The position numbers and the translations under genes were made by a program. Positions 1 to 5,596 of a DNA stretch of 16,496 nucleotides are shown here, piece after piece. Positions within the stretch are counted from its first letter, which is position 1. Every line of letters begins with the position of its first letter. The stretch is from Anaerococcus vaginalis (GTDB lineage Bacteria > Bacillota > Clostridia > Tissierellales > Peptoniphilaceae): positions 1-16,496 of the forward strand of contig JAGZMY010000022.1 of assembly GCA_018363915.1 (NCBI GenBank), in the 5' to 3' direction. Under the pieces are notes generated by a model. It was given only the letters and a program-made list of their open reading frames with translations, was not told the origin of the DNA and did no database searches.

Positions 1-29
1 GAAAATCTTCACAATTCTCAAAAAGATAA
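1..29 (+). CDS. possible 3' end of an upstream gene (partial)
   Basis: One forward frame reads KSSQFSKR and stops at the TAA at 27-29, thirteen bases before a strong terminator hairpin. A gene end is expected just upstream of such a hairpin, and this is the only forward frame that stops in the right place. The other two forward frames stay open through the hairpin. Only eight residues are visible, so neither the product nor even the coding status can be judged. Confidence 0.3.
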
Positions 30-41
30 GAAGAATTTTAC

Positions 42-71
42 AAACAAGGAATTTTTATTCCTTGTTTTTTT
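42..71 (+). terminator. Rho-independent terminator of the upstream unit
   Basis: A perfect 10-bp stem (AAACAAGGAA at 42-51 with TTCCTTGTTT at 58-67) encloses a six-base loop and runs into a T tract ending at 71. It separates the unit to the left of the window from the chromate-transporter run. Confidence 0.85.
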
Positions 72-206
72 GTGGGAAAAATTATAAGATTTTTTTCATC
101 AAATAAATTTATTTATTTTAGCTTGAGATAAATTCTAAATTTTTTATTTTCAAAAATTTTTACTACGAAAAATCTATAGTAAAATGTAAGGAGAAAGGAC
201 CTTAGT

Positions 207-767
207 ATGGATTTTAAAAAGTTATTTAAATTATTTTTGCACACACTTTATTTGTCTGCCTTTACTTTTGGCGGGGGTTATGTGATTTTATCTTTGATGG
301 AATCTACTTTTGTAAAAAAATTGGGATGGATTAATAAGGAAGAGATGCTTGATATGACGGCTATTGCTCAATCTGCTCCAGGGGCTGTGGCTATTAACGC
401 ATCAATTTCTGTTGGTTATAAATTATTTGGCTTTGTTGGTGCCTTGGTTGCAACTTTAGGGACTCTTATTCCGCCTCTTGTAATTATTTCTGTAATTTCT
501 TATTTTTATAATGCTTTTATTTCGAATAAATATATTGCTTTGATTTTAAAAGGAATGCAGGCGGGCGTTGGAGCTTTAATTATTAATGTTGTGATTGATA
601 TGACAAAAGATGTAATTATTGGCAAGGGATTTTTGATGTATGGAATATTTTTTATTTCTTTTGTCTTGAATGTTTTCTTTGATGTAAATATTATTTATAT
701 TATCACTGGACTTATCTTATTTGGTATTATTTACTCTTTTGTGGAAAGGAAAAAATATGCTAATTGA
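207..767 (+). CDS. short-chain ChrA-type (CHR family) transporter subunit, first of a pair
   Basis: A 186-aa, very hydrophobic membrane protein of the CHR family, whose founding member exports chromate. Half-size CHR proteins occur as adjacent pairs that together equal one full-length ChrA and probably work as a heterodimer. Visible family marks are FTFGGGY at residues 19-25, in the first membrane segment, and QSAPGAVAIN at 55-64, followed by a Gly-rich stretch ending LIPP. Further hydrophobic segments run to the C-terminus, which ends in a basic tail. The ATG at 207 has AAAGGA at 194-199 seven bases upstream and AAGGAG at 188-193. The next gene starts 11 nt before this one ends. Real substrates of many CHR proteins are untested, so chromate is a family label here. 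Its wobble positions are T-rich compared with the genes after 2290. Confidence 0.88.
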   Translation: MDFKKLFKLFLHTLYLSAFTFGGGYVILSLMESTFVKKLGWINKEEMLDMTAIAQSAPGAVAINASISVGYKLFGFVGALVATLGTLIPPLVIISVISYFYNAFISNKYIALILKGMQAGVGALIINVVIDMTKDVIIGKGFLMYGIFFISFVLNVFFDVNIIYIITGLILFGIIYSFVERKKYAN

Positions 768-1311
768 ATTATTTATAAGTTTTTTTAAGGTCGGACTTTT
801 TTCTTTTGGAGGTGGCTATGCTGCTCTTCCTCTTATTCAAGAAGAGGTTGTGAATTTAAATTCTTGGCTTAGTATTAGTGAATTTAATAATTTAATTACA
901 ATCAGTCAAATGACTCCGGGCCCAATTGCTATTAATTCTGCATCTTTTGTTGGGACAAGGGTTTATGGTTTAAGTGGGGCAATTGTTGCAAGCCTTGGCT
1001 GTGTGACTCCTTCTTTTATAATTGTAGGGACTATTTCTTATTTTTATAATAAGTATAGAAAGCTTGATTCGATGCAAAGTGTTTTGGGATTTTTGAGACC
1101 TGCTGTTGTGTCTATGATTTTGGCGGCTGGAATTGATATATTAAAAACTGCTTTTTTTGATGTAAATAAAATTTCTTTTGAAAATCTTGATATTAGTATG
1201 GTTATTTTGTTTTTTTTGATGCTTTTAGCTATTAGAAAGACAAAAATTGACCCTATAATTTTGATACTCGGTTCTGGTTTTATATATCTTTGTATAAATT
1301 TAATTTTGTGA
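757..1311 (+). CDS. short-chain ChrA-type (CHR family) transporter subunit, second of a pair
   Basis: The partner of the preceding CHR subunit. From the ATG at 757 it is 184 aa. I chose this start over the in-frame TTG at 721 because an AAAGGAAA binding site sits at 744-751, and because MLIELFISFFKVGLFSFGGGY is the normal beginning of a CHR domain; the TTG would add twelve unrelated residues. Motifs are FGGGY (17-21) and QMTPGPIAIN (51-60), with VGTRVYGLSGA after them, matching the first subunit in order and spacing. About five to six hydrophobic segments follow. Its start overlaps the end of the first subunit by 11 nt (757-767), so the two are probably translationally coupled and made in equal amounts. 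The substrate is inferred from the family only. Confidence 0.88.
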   Translation: MLIELFISFFKVGLFSFGGGYAALPLIQEEVVNLNSWLSISEFNNLITISQMTPGPIAINSASFVGTRVYGLSGAIVASLGCVTPSFIIVGTISYFYNKYRKLDSMQSVLGFLRPAVVSMILAAGIDILKTAFFDVNKISFENLDISMVILFFLMLLAIRKTKIDPIILILGSGFIYLCINLIL

Positions 1312-1317
1312 GGTCTT

Positions 1318-1947
1318 ATGGGAAAAATTAATTATAATTTGAAAATGGAAGAGATAATTAAAAGTATAAAAAAAGAGGATAAAAGACCAAGACTTTTACT
1401 TCAAGTTTGCTGTGCTCCATGTTCTTCAAGTGTTTTAAGACGATTGAGAGAATATTTTGCTATAGATATTTACTATTACAATCCAAATATTTATCCAGCA
1501 AATGAGCTTAACAAAAGAGTAGAAACTGTGAAAGAGCTTGTGGATGAAATGAATCTTGATTCAAAGGTTATTTTTCCTGAAAATAATCCCGAAGATTTTT
1601 ATAAATTTGTGGAAAATCGAAAAAATGATCACGAAGGCGGAGATTCTTGTTATAAGTGTTACCAATTAAGGCTTGAAAAATCTGCCAAGTATGCAAAAGA
1701 AAATTCTTATGATTATTTTACGACAACTCTTTCAATTTCTCCTTACAAAAATTCAGCTTGGCTTAATGAAATTGGAGAAAAATTAGAAGAAAAATATGGG
1801 ATAAAATATTTGTATTCAGATTTTAAGAAGAAAAATGGCTACAAGGATTCGATAGACCTTTCTAAAAAATATAATTTATACAGGCAAGATTATTGTGGTT
1901 GTGTATTTTCATTTAAAGAAATGCAGGAGAAAAAACACGAAAAATAA
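1318..1947 (+). CDS. queH: epoxyqueuosine reductase QueH
   Basis: A 209-aa cytoplasmic protein of the QueH (formerly DUF208) family. It performs the last step of tRNA queuosine synthesis, reduction of epoxyqueuosine to queuosine at the wobble base of GUN anticodons. It is the functional counterpart of cobalamin-dependent QueG. Seen: LLLQVCCAPCSSS with Cys31, Cys32 and Cys35 near the N-terminus, GGDSCYKCYQLRL with Cys111 and Cys114, and YCGCVFS with Cys193 and Cys195 near the end. These cysteines are the iron-binding set expected for the family, and length and motif order are complete. The ATG lies 6 nt after the CHR subunit, and its TGAGGT binding site overlaps the CHR stop codon, so it is in the same operon. 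No other queuosine gene is present, so the link to CHR genes is positional only. Confidence 0.9.
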   Translation: MGKINYNLKMEEIIKSIKKEDKRPRLLLQVCCAPCSSSVLRRLREYFAIDIYYYNPNIYPANELNKRVETVKELVDEMNLDSKVIFPENNPEDFYKFVENRKNDHEGGDSCYKCYQLRLEKSAKYAKENSYDYFTTTLSISPYKNSAWLNEIGEKLEEKYGIKYLYSDFKKKNGYKDSIDLSKKYNLYRQDYCGCVFSFKEMQEKKHEK

Positions 1948-1996
1948 ATGTTATTTTTATCTTACTTTGGGTAATTTTATATAAGGAGAGATAATT

Positions 1997-2290
1997 ATGG
2001 CTGATGTATTACTGATAAAAAATTTAAATGAAGACCAATTAAATAGTAAAAGTCTAATACCTGTAACATTTCAAACAAATATAAGCGATAAAGACAAGCT
2101 TGTAAATATTTTTAATGTTTTGAAAGACAAAAAATTAGTCGAAAATAAAAAACTAGGGATAAAAAAATCTTCAATTACCCTAGATTTATTCTCTTCAAAT
2201 ATAACAGAAGTAATAAAAGAATTGATAAAAAATGATTTTATGATATATGGGGTATATATATTGTATGATAATTATTTAGGAGGAAAATAA
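1997..2290 (+). CDS. unrecognised 97-aa protein coupled to ferritin
   Basis: I do not recognise this protein. It is soluble-looking, Lys/Asn-rich, has no Cys or His and no membrane segment. Predicted by eye, strands and helices alternate: a strand around LIPVTFQTN, a helix around KDKLVNIFNVLKDKK, a strand around SSITLDLFS, a helix around NITEVIKELIKND and a final strand MIYGVYILYD. This could be a small ferredoxin-like or ACT-like alpha/beta domain, which is inference. AAGGAG at 1983-1988 precedes the ATG. Its last codons carry the AGGAGG ribosome binding site (2278-2283) of ferritin, and its TAA shares a base with the ferritin ATG (TAATG at 2288-2292), so the two are co-translated. That coupling hints at a role in ferritin function or iron sensing. 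No terminator separates it from queH, 49 bp upstream. Confidence 0.85.
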   Translation: MADVLLIKNLNEDQLNSKSLIPVTFQTNISDKDKLVNIFNVLKDKKLVENKKLGIKKSSITLDLFSSNITEVIKELIKNDFMIYGVYILYDNYLGGK

Positions 2291-2775
2291 TGAGTGAAAA
2301 ATTACTAGATATGATTAACGAACAAATGAATTTTGAATTACAATCAGCTTATGAATACAAGGCAATGCAAATTTATGCTGATGATGAAGAATTCGAAGGA
2401 TTTGCACATTGGTATGGTCATCAAGTTAGAGAAGAAATTGAACATGCAGAAAAAATGACCAAATTCTTACAAGAAGTAGGATATAAACCAGTTTATAAAA
2501 CACTAGAAGCACCAAATACAGAATTCAAAGATCTTCTAGACGTTGCAAAACAAGCTTTAGCACACGAAAAAGAAGTTACAAAAAGAATTCATGAAATAGC
2601 AAAAGCTGCAAGAGATGAAGGAGACGAAAGAGTAATTTCATTTATCCAATGGTATGTTGATGAACAAATCGAAGAAGAAGATACATTCAACAAACTAATC
2701 ACAAGATTAGAAAGAATAAATGGAAATTACGGTGGCCTTTACCTACTTGATGGCCAACTTGCACACAGAGGATAA
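2290..2775 (+). CDS. ftnA: bacterial non-haem ferritin
   Basis: A 161-aa H-type bacterial ferritin. It oxidises Fe(II) at a di-iron centre and stores iron in a 24-subunit cytoplasmic shell, which also limits Fenton chemistry. Ferroxidase ligands are in the expected places by comparison with E. coli FtnA: Glu16, Tyr23, Glu48/Glu49, His52, Glu93, and the QWYVDEQIEEE block with Glu125, Gln126, Glu128 and Glu129. The C-terminus YLLDGQLAHRG is family-typical, and length is normal. It starts on the base that ends the 97-aa upstream gene (TAATG) and uses AGGAGG at 2278-2283 inside that gene. A terminator follows directly. I saw no convincing Fur or PerR box upstream. The codons are more A- and C-ended than those of the CHR genes, consistent with high expression. 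Confidence 0.96.
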   Translation: MSEKLLDMINEQMNFELQSAYEYKAMQIYADDEEFEGFAHWYGHQVREEIEHAEKMTKFLQEVGYKPVYKTLEAPNTEFKDLLDVAKQALAHEKEVTKRIHEIAKAARDEGDERVISFIQWYVDEQIEEEDTFNKLITRLERINGNYGGLYLLDGQLAHRG

Positions 2776-2780
2776 AAAAT

Positions 2781-2809
2781 AAGGCCAAGTTTAAGCTTGG
2801 TCTTTTTTT
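2781..2809 (+). terminator. terminator after ferritin
   Basis: AAGGCCAAG (2781-2789) pairs with CTTGGTCTT (2796-2804), with one G-T wobble and a six-base loop. The 3' arm runs straight into seven T residues. It ends the 207-2775 run, although the next ORF starts only 16 nt later. Confidence 0.85.
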
Positions 2810-2824
2810 GTAAGAAAAAATAAT

Positions 2825-3526
2825 ATGAAAATAAATTTAAAAGAAAAAAATATGGAGCTTACAGTAAATACCTATGGGGCCTACATAGAAAAATTTACCA
2901 AAGAAAAAAAGCCTATATTTTTCCCAAAACTTCTTATAAAAATTAAAAACGAATTAAAAACAAGAGGAGGTATGCATCCATGCCTTCCAAATTTTGGAAA
3001 AAGTGAAATAAAAAAATTAGACCAACATGGATTTGGAAGAATTTCGTTTTGGGATATAGAAGAAAAAACTGAAAATTCAGTAAAATTAAAATTAGAAGGC
3101 AAGGGAGAATACGAAAAATCCACCTATTATATAAAATACAAATTAATGGATAAATCACTATTGGTAGAATTAGAAATAATAAATAATTCAAAGGAAAATT
3201 TACCAATAGCTCCCGGTTTTCATCCGTATTTTTACGTAGACAAAAATTTTAAAATAAAAAATCTAGACTTAGAAAAAATAGATTTAGAAAAAACATATTT
3301 TTTAAAAGAAAAAAAAGCAAGCATAGAAAGCAAATACTACAATATAGATATAGAAAACAATAATTTCCAAGAATTTGCAATATGGACAGATTTTCACGGA
3401 GATTATTTATGCCTAGAACCTTGCTTAAACGGCCCAAGTTTTACAAAAAAAATAAACAATCCCTATATCCTAAAAGCAAAAGAAAAATTCAAAGAAAATT
3501 TTACAATAACAATAAAAGAAAAATAG
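2825..3526 (+). CDS. aldose 1-epimerase (galactose mutarotase) family protein
   Basis: A 233-aa cytoplasmic protein with the galactose-mutarotase-like beta-sandwich signature. It probably interconverts alpha and beta anomers of a hexose or hexose phosphate. Seen: RGGMHPCLPNFG at 47-58, QHGFGR with His68, APGFHPYF with His133, and CLEPC with Glu198. By family, the histidines bind the ring oxygen and act as general acid, and the Glu is the general base. It is shorter than E. coli GalM (about 345 aa) and closer to the short clostridial/LacX-like group, so the exact sugar is open. The start is uncertain: no good Shine-Dalgarno precedes the ATG at 2825, and an in-frame ATG at 2852 is an alternative. 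There is no own promoter I can see, so low-level read-through from ferritin is possible. The TAG stop lies inside the terminator stem. Confidence 0.82.
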   Translation: MKINLKEKNMELTVNTYGAYIEKFTKEKKPIFFPKLLIKIKNELKTRGGMHPCLPNFGKSEIKKLDQHGFGRISFWDIEEKTENSVKLKLEGKGEYEKSTYYIKYKLMDKSLLVELEIINNSKENLPIAPGFHPYFYVDKNFKIKNLDLEKIDLEKTYFLKEKKASIESKYYNIDIENNNFQEFAIWTDFHGDYLCLEPCLNGPSFTKKINNPYILKAKEKFKENFTITIKEK

Positions 3527-3546
3527 CCAGCTAGGCTATTTTTTTA
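3521..3546 (+). terminator. terminator overlapping the epimerase stop codon
   Basis: AAATAGCC (3521-3528) pairs perfectly with GGCTATTT (3534-3541) around a five-base loop, followed by a T run. The TAG stop (3524-3526) is inside the 5' arm, so a ribosome on the stop codon would cover half of the hairpin. Confidence 0.82.
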
Positions 3547-3639
3547 TTTTTAAAAAAGTAGATAAAATAAAGATTTATAACAAAAATAAATATAAATCAA
3601 TAAAATCGAATTAAAAAATTAAATAAATTAAAATAAAAC

Positions 3640-3666
3640 TTGAAAAATATAAAAAGCAAGTATAAT
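3640..3666 (+). promoter_or_regulatory. predicted sigma-A promoter for the small membrane ORFs
   Basis: TTGAAA (3640-3645) and a perfect TATAAT (3661-3666) are 15 bp apart, or 16 if CTTGAA is taken as the -35. The expected start near 3673 leaves a short leader containing AGGAGG at 3678-3683. The -35 spacing is slightly short, but the -10 is consensus. Confidence 0.55.
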
Positions 3667-3688
3667 AAAAATAAGATAGGAGGAAATT

Positions 3689-3862
3689 ATGAACCAACAA
3701 GCAGAAAAAGTACTAAGAGTTTTTGTGTTAGCCATAATAGCAACAATTATATTAAAACTTTTGGGAGTAGCAATAAATATAATCGTATCCGTAGTAATAC
3801 CCTTACTTGTTATATATTTCCTATACAAAGTTTTGATAAAAAAAGAAGACATATTTAGATAA
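3689..3862 (+). CDS. small hydrophobic membrane protein, 57 aa, unknown function
   Basis: This short ORF reads MNQQAEKVLRVFVLAIIATI at its start and ends KKEDIFR. It has a strong AGGAGG binding site (3678-3683) five bases before the ATG and lies just below a consensus -10. A polar N-terminus of about ten residues is followed by one long or two short hydrophobic segments (about residues 11-49) with a Pro at residue 38, then a charged tail. No family is recognised. It sits 10 nt before a second, larger hydrophobic ORF and is probably co-transcribed with it. A longer overlapping frame (3640-3858) codes a low-complexity polar peptide, starts at a TTG and lacks a binding site, so I prefer this frame. 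The function is unknown; a membrane-stress or toxin-like role would be speculation. Confidence 0.72.
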   Translation: MNQQAEKVLRVFVLAIIATIILKLLGVAINIIVSVVIPLLVIYFLYKVLIKKEDIFR

Positions 3863-3872
3863 AGGTAAAAAA

Positions 3873-4106
3873 ATGAAAGATAAAAATCAAATTATAAAAA
3901 TAATCCTAGGAATTTTAGGCATAATACTAGGATTTAAAATATTAAAAATAATATTTTCAATAATATTTGCCCTCCTAATACCAATTTTTATAGGAGGAGG
4001 ACTAATTCTTATCCCAATCTTACTTTTAATAATTCCTCTAGGAATATTATCAGCAATAGGATACGCTATCTACAAATTTTTCCTAAAAGAAAAATCTGTG
4101 TGGTAA
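3873..4106 (+). CDS. small hydrophobic membrane protein, 77 aa, unknown function
   Basis: A 77-aa protein that is almost entirely Ile, Leu, Gly and Phe, with charged residues confined to the first eight and last nine positions. Two to three membrane segments are likely, broken by GGG at about residues 41-43 and by Pro residues. The ATG follows the 57-aa ORF by 10 nt with AAAGG at 3862-3866 as a modest binding site, and the pair ends in a strong terminator. I recognise no family. Codons and composition match the adjacent ORF, which supports a two-gene unit encoding a pair of small integral membrane proteins. Low-complexity hydrophobic sequence makes any fold guess unreliable. Confidence 0.72.
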   Translation: MKDKNQIIKIILGILGIILGFKILKIIFSIIFALLIPIFIGGGLILIPILLLIIPLGILSAIGYAIYKFFLKEKSVW

Positions 4107-4111
4107 AAAAT

Positions 4112-4148
4112 ACCCCAAAATCAAAAAAAGATTTTGGGGTGTTTTTTT
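4112..4148. terminator. bidirectional terminator between convergent genes
   Basis: An 11-bp perfect stem (ACCCCAAAATC at 4112-4122 with GATTTTGGGGT at 4130-4140) has a seven-A loop. A T tract (4142-4148) follows on the plus strand and an A run (4105-4110) precedes it, giving a T tract on the minus strand. It can therefore end both the small membrane ORF pair and the leftward HAD gene. Confidence 0.9.
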
Positions 4149-4152
4149 AAAT

Positions 4153-4971
4153 TTATATTTCGTTAAAAACAAATTTTTCTATCGCCTCGCCTACTGCGCC
4201 TTGGTTATTTGTTGCTTTTGTTGTGTATTTTGATATGTCTTTTAATAAAAGATGGGCGTTTTGGACTGCTGCGGAATAGCCTGCTTCTTCTAGCATTTCT
4301 TTGTCGTTGTAATTATCTCCTATTGTTAGGACGTTTTCCATTCCTATTCCATAGTGAGCGCACAATTTTTCTAGGGCTTTTGCCTTGTTTACATTTTTTC
4401 TGTTTATTTCCATGAAGGTATCTGATGAGTAGGATATTGAAATATCCCAATTACATATTCTTGCTATATCTTCTTCTAGGCTCATTAAATAGTTTAGGTT
4501 GGAATTTTTTATTATTACTTTTACTATTATTTCTTTATCTAGATTTTTAATGTCTTTTGCTTTTTGGACAAATTTGTAGATATTTTTGTCGTAATTTCCT
4601 TCTACTTCATTTCCGTTTGCAAAAACATAGCAGTGTTTATCGGTATAAATTTCAAAATGTACTCCTACTTCCTTGCAATAATCTGAAATTTCAACTGCTT
4701 TTTTGTAGTCTATTGGGGATGCTTCTACAACTTTTTTTGTTATATTGTCCATTATTATCCCACCATTACATAGAATTGAAAATCTATCTTCTTTTACATT
4801 ATCGATTTGCTCTAGTATATCAAATAGTTGGTAGGGTCCACGACCTGTTGCTGTTGTAATTATTATTCCCATTTCCTGGGCTTTTTTTATAGCGTCTATA
4901 TTTCTTTTGTGAATGGTCTTATCGTCTGATAAGAGGGTTTCGTCGCAATCTGTTGCTATTAATTTTATCAT
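4153..4971 (-). CDS. Cof-type HAD-IIB family phosphatase
   Basis: A 272-aa cytoplasmic hydrolase of the HAD superfamily, Cof/YidA subfamily, which dephosphorylates sugar phosphates, flavin or pyridoxal phosphates and similar metabolites. Motif I is DCDETL with nucleophile Asp8 and acid/base Asp10, motif II is TATGR with Thr42, motif III includes Lys196 (NKAKAL), and motif IV is GDNYNDKEML with Mg-binding Asp219 and Asp223. The region between about residues 85 and 185 is the C2B-type cap that selects the substrate. The motif set is complete and the length is typical. An AAAGGAG binding site (plus-strand 4977-4983) precedes the ATG. It is the downstream leftward gene after glutaredoxin, but a terminator and the palindromic element lie between, so it probably has its own promoter. 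The specific substrate cannot be read from sequence. Confidence 0.9.
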   Translation of the reverse strand: MIKLIATDCDETLLSDDKTIHKRNIDAIKKAQEMGIIITTATGRGPYQLFDILEQIDNVKEDRFSILCNGGIIMDNITKKVVEASPIDYKKAVEISDYCKEVGVHFEIYTDKHCYVFANGNEVEGNYDKNIYKFVQKAKDIKNLDKEIIVKVIIKNSNLNYLMSLEEDIARICNWDISISYSSDTFMEINRKNVNKAKALEKLCAHYGIGMENVLTIGDNYNDKEMLEEAGYSAAVQNAHLLLKDISKYTTKATNNQGAVGEAIEKFVFNEI

Positions 4972-5031
4972 AAACTCTCCTTTCTAACTTTATACCCAAA
5001 GTCTTTTTTTTATTTTGTAAATTTTAAATAT

Positions 5032-5058
5032 AAAAAAACGTGCATTTAAAACACACGC
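5032..5058 (-). terminator. probable minus-strand terminator containing the 19-bp repeat
   Basis: On the minus strand the sequence CGTGTGTTTTAAATGCACG can fold into an 8-bp stem with two G-U pairs and a UUA loop, followed by seven T (plus-strand A at 5032-5038). It would end leftward transcription from glutaredoxin after passing through the palindromic element. The stem is the same 19-mer that recurs next to the glutaredoxin stop, where no T tract follows. Confidence 0.55.
5040..5058. repeat. 19-bp direct repeat, left copy
   Basis: GTGCATTTAAAACACACGC is identical to 5258-5276. The two copies bracket 5059-5257 exactly, as a target-site duplication would, though 19 bp is long for one. Confidence 0.9.
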
Positions 5059-5257
5059 CAAACTGTTAAAAAGTGTTCAAATCCTCATGCAAAGAATATC
5101 ATACGGAAAAAATTGCTTTGATTTCAAATTTTAAAATTCGTGAAAAAATCGCATTGTCTGAGCGTTAGCGAGTTTGCGATTTTAGAATTTTTAAATTTAG
5201 AAAGCAACAATTTTTGAAGTCCGATATTCGTGCTTGAGGATTTGTTTACGCTATGAT
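5059..5257. repeat. 199-bp palindromic dispersed repeat element, no coding content
   Basis: The interior is a long imperfect inverted repeat. The left arm at 5078-5153 and the right arm at 5175-5244 share CAAATCCTCA-GCA, GAATATC, AAAAATTG, CTTT, AAATTT, AAAATTC and AAATCGCA in order (roughly three quarters identical by eye), around a 21-nt centre. A transcript could form a very long hairpin. The right half (5155-5256, read on the minus strand) matches 16363-16464 at 91 of 102 positions without gaps, so this is a dispersed family and not a chance palindrome. No ORF of note is present. It fills the gap of about 310 bp between glutaredoxin and the HAD gene. It may be a MITE-like non-autonomous element or an intergenic structured RNA repeat; the flanking duplication favours insertion. 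Confidence 0.8.
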
Positions 5258-5276
5258 GTGCATTTAAAACACACGC
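5258..5276. repeat. 19-bp direct repeat, right copy
   Basis: A perfect copy of 5040-5058, beginning 8 nt beyond the glutaredoxin stop codon. On the minus strand it keeps most of the hairpin-forming sequence but lacks the T tract that follows the other copy. Confidence 0.9.
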
Positions 5277-5284
5277 TTAAAAAT

Positions 5285-5515
5285 TTATTTGTTTTTTAAA
5301 AATTCTATTATATCATTTGATTCGTACATGTATTCTCCGTCATGGAAAAGGCATGGTACTTGTCTTTTGCCGCCTTTTTCGATTAATTCTTTCATAGCTT
5401 CTCTATCTTCGTTTATATTTACTATTTGAATTTCTATATTATTTTCTTCCATAAAATTTTCAACTTTCCTACAGTGAGGACAAGCTGTTCCTACAAATAA
5501 TTTATATTCTGACAT
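5285..5515 (-). CDS. glutaredoxin / NrdH-like thiol-disulfide redox protein
   Basis: A 76-aa thioredoxin-fold protein that reduces disulfides in the cytoplasm using a vicinal dithiol. The active site is CPHC (Cys12-Pro-His-Cys15) after the first strand. The cis-proline loop is QVPCL with Pro54, and the C-terminal helix begins ESNDIIEFL. Length fits the short glutaredoxin/NrdH/YruB-like group. An extra cysteine, Cys55, sits directly after the cis-proline close to the active site. The electron donor (glutathione, thioredoxin reductase or other) cannot be inferred; no glutathione gene is nearby. AAGGAG (plus-strand 5521-5526) precedes the ATG. It is divergent from the sortase, with an 81-bp AT-rich promoter gap. 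Its ancestral terminator appears to have been separated from it by the palindromic element. Confidence 0.92.
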   Translation of the reverse strand: MSEYKLFVGTACPHCRKVENFMEENNIEIQIVNINEDREAMKELIEKGGKRQVPCLFHDGEYMYESNDIIEFLKNK

Positions 5516-5535
5516 ATATTCTCCTTAAAATAAAT

Positions 5536-5569
5536 TTCAAAATTTTTCCATTTTATATTATTATACTAA
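5536..5569. promoter_or_regulatory. divergent promoter region, glutaredoxin (-) and sortase (+)
   Basis: The 81-bp gap between two divergent starts must hold both promoters. TATAAT on the minus strand (plus 5560-5565) and TATTAT on the plus strand (5559-5564), with a weak TTCAAA at 5536-5541, 17 bp upstream, are the best candidates. The -35 elements are poor on both strands, so exact assignment is tentative. Confidence 0.3.
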
Positions 5570-5596
5570 TAGAAAGGAAGTTTTAAAGGTGAGGAA

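Noticed and set aside
1948..1996. Fur or PerR box before the ferritin pair
   Set aside because: No convincing 7-1-7 or 15-bp inverted repeat; AT-richness alone gives partial matches.
3640..3858. Forward 72-codon frame over the first small membrane ORF
   Set aside because: It starts at a TTG within the predicted -35, has no binding site, encodes low-complexity polar sequence, and overlaps a better-supported 57-aa ORF with AGGAGG.
4209..4859. Plus-strand frames of 68 and 100 codons opposite the HAD gene
   Set aside because: Leu/Cys-rich shadows of the reverse strand; the HAD motifs on the minus strand are complete.
5040..5276. CRISPR-like repeat pair
   Set aside because: Only two 19-bp copies 199 bp apart, with a palindromic dispersed element between them; no array and no cas genes.
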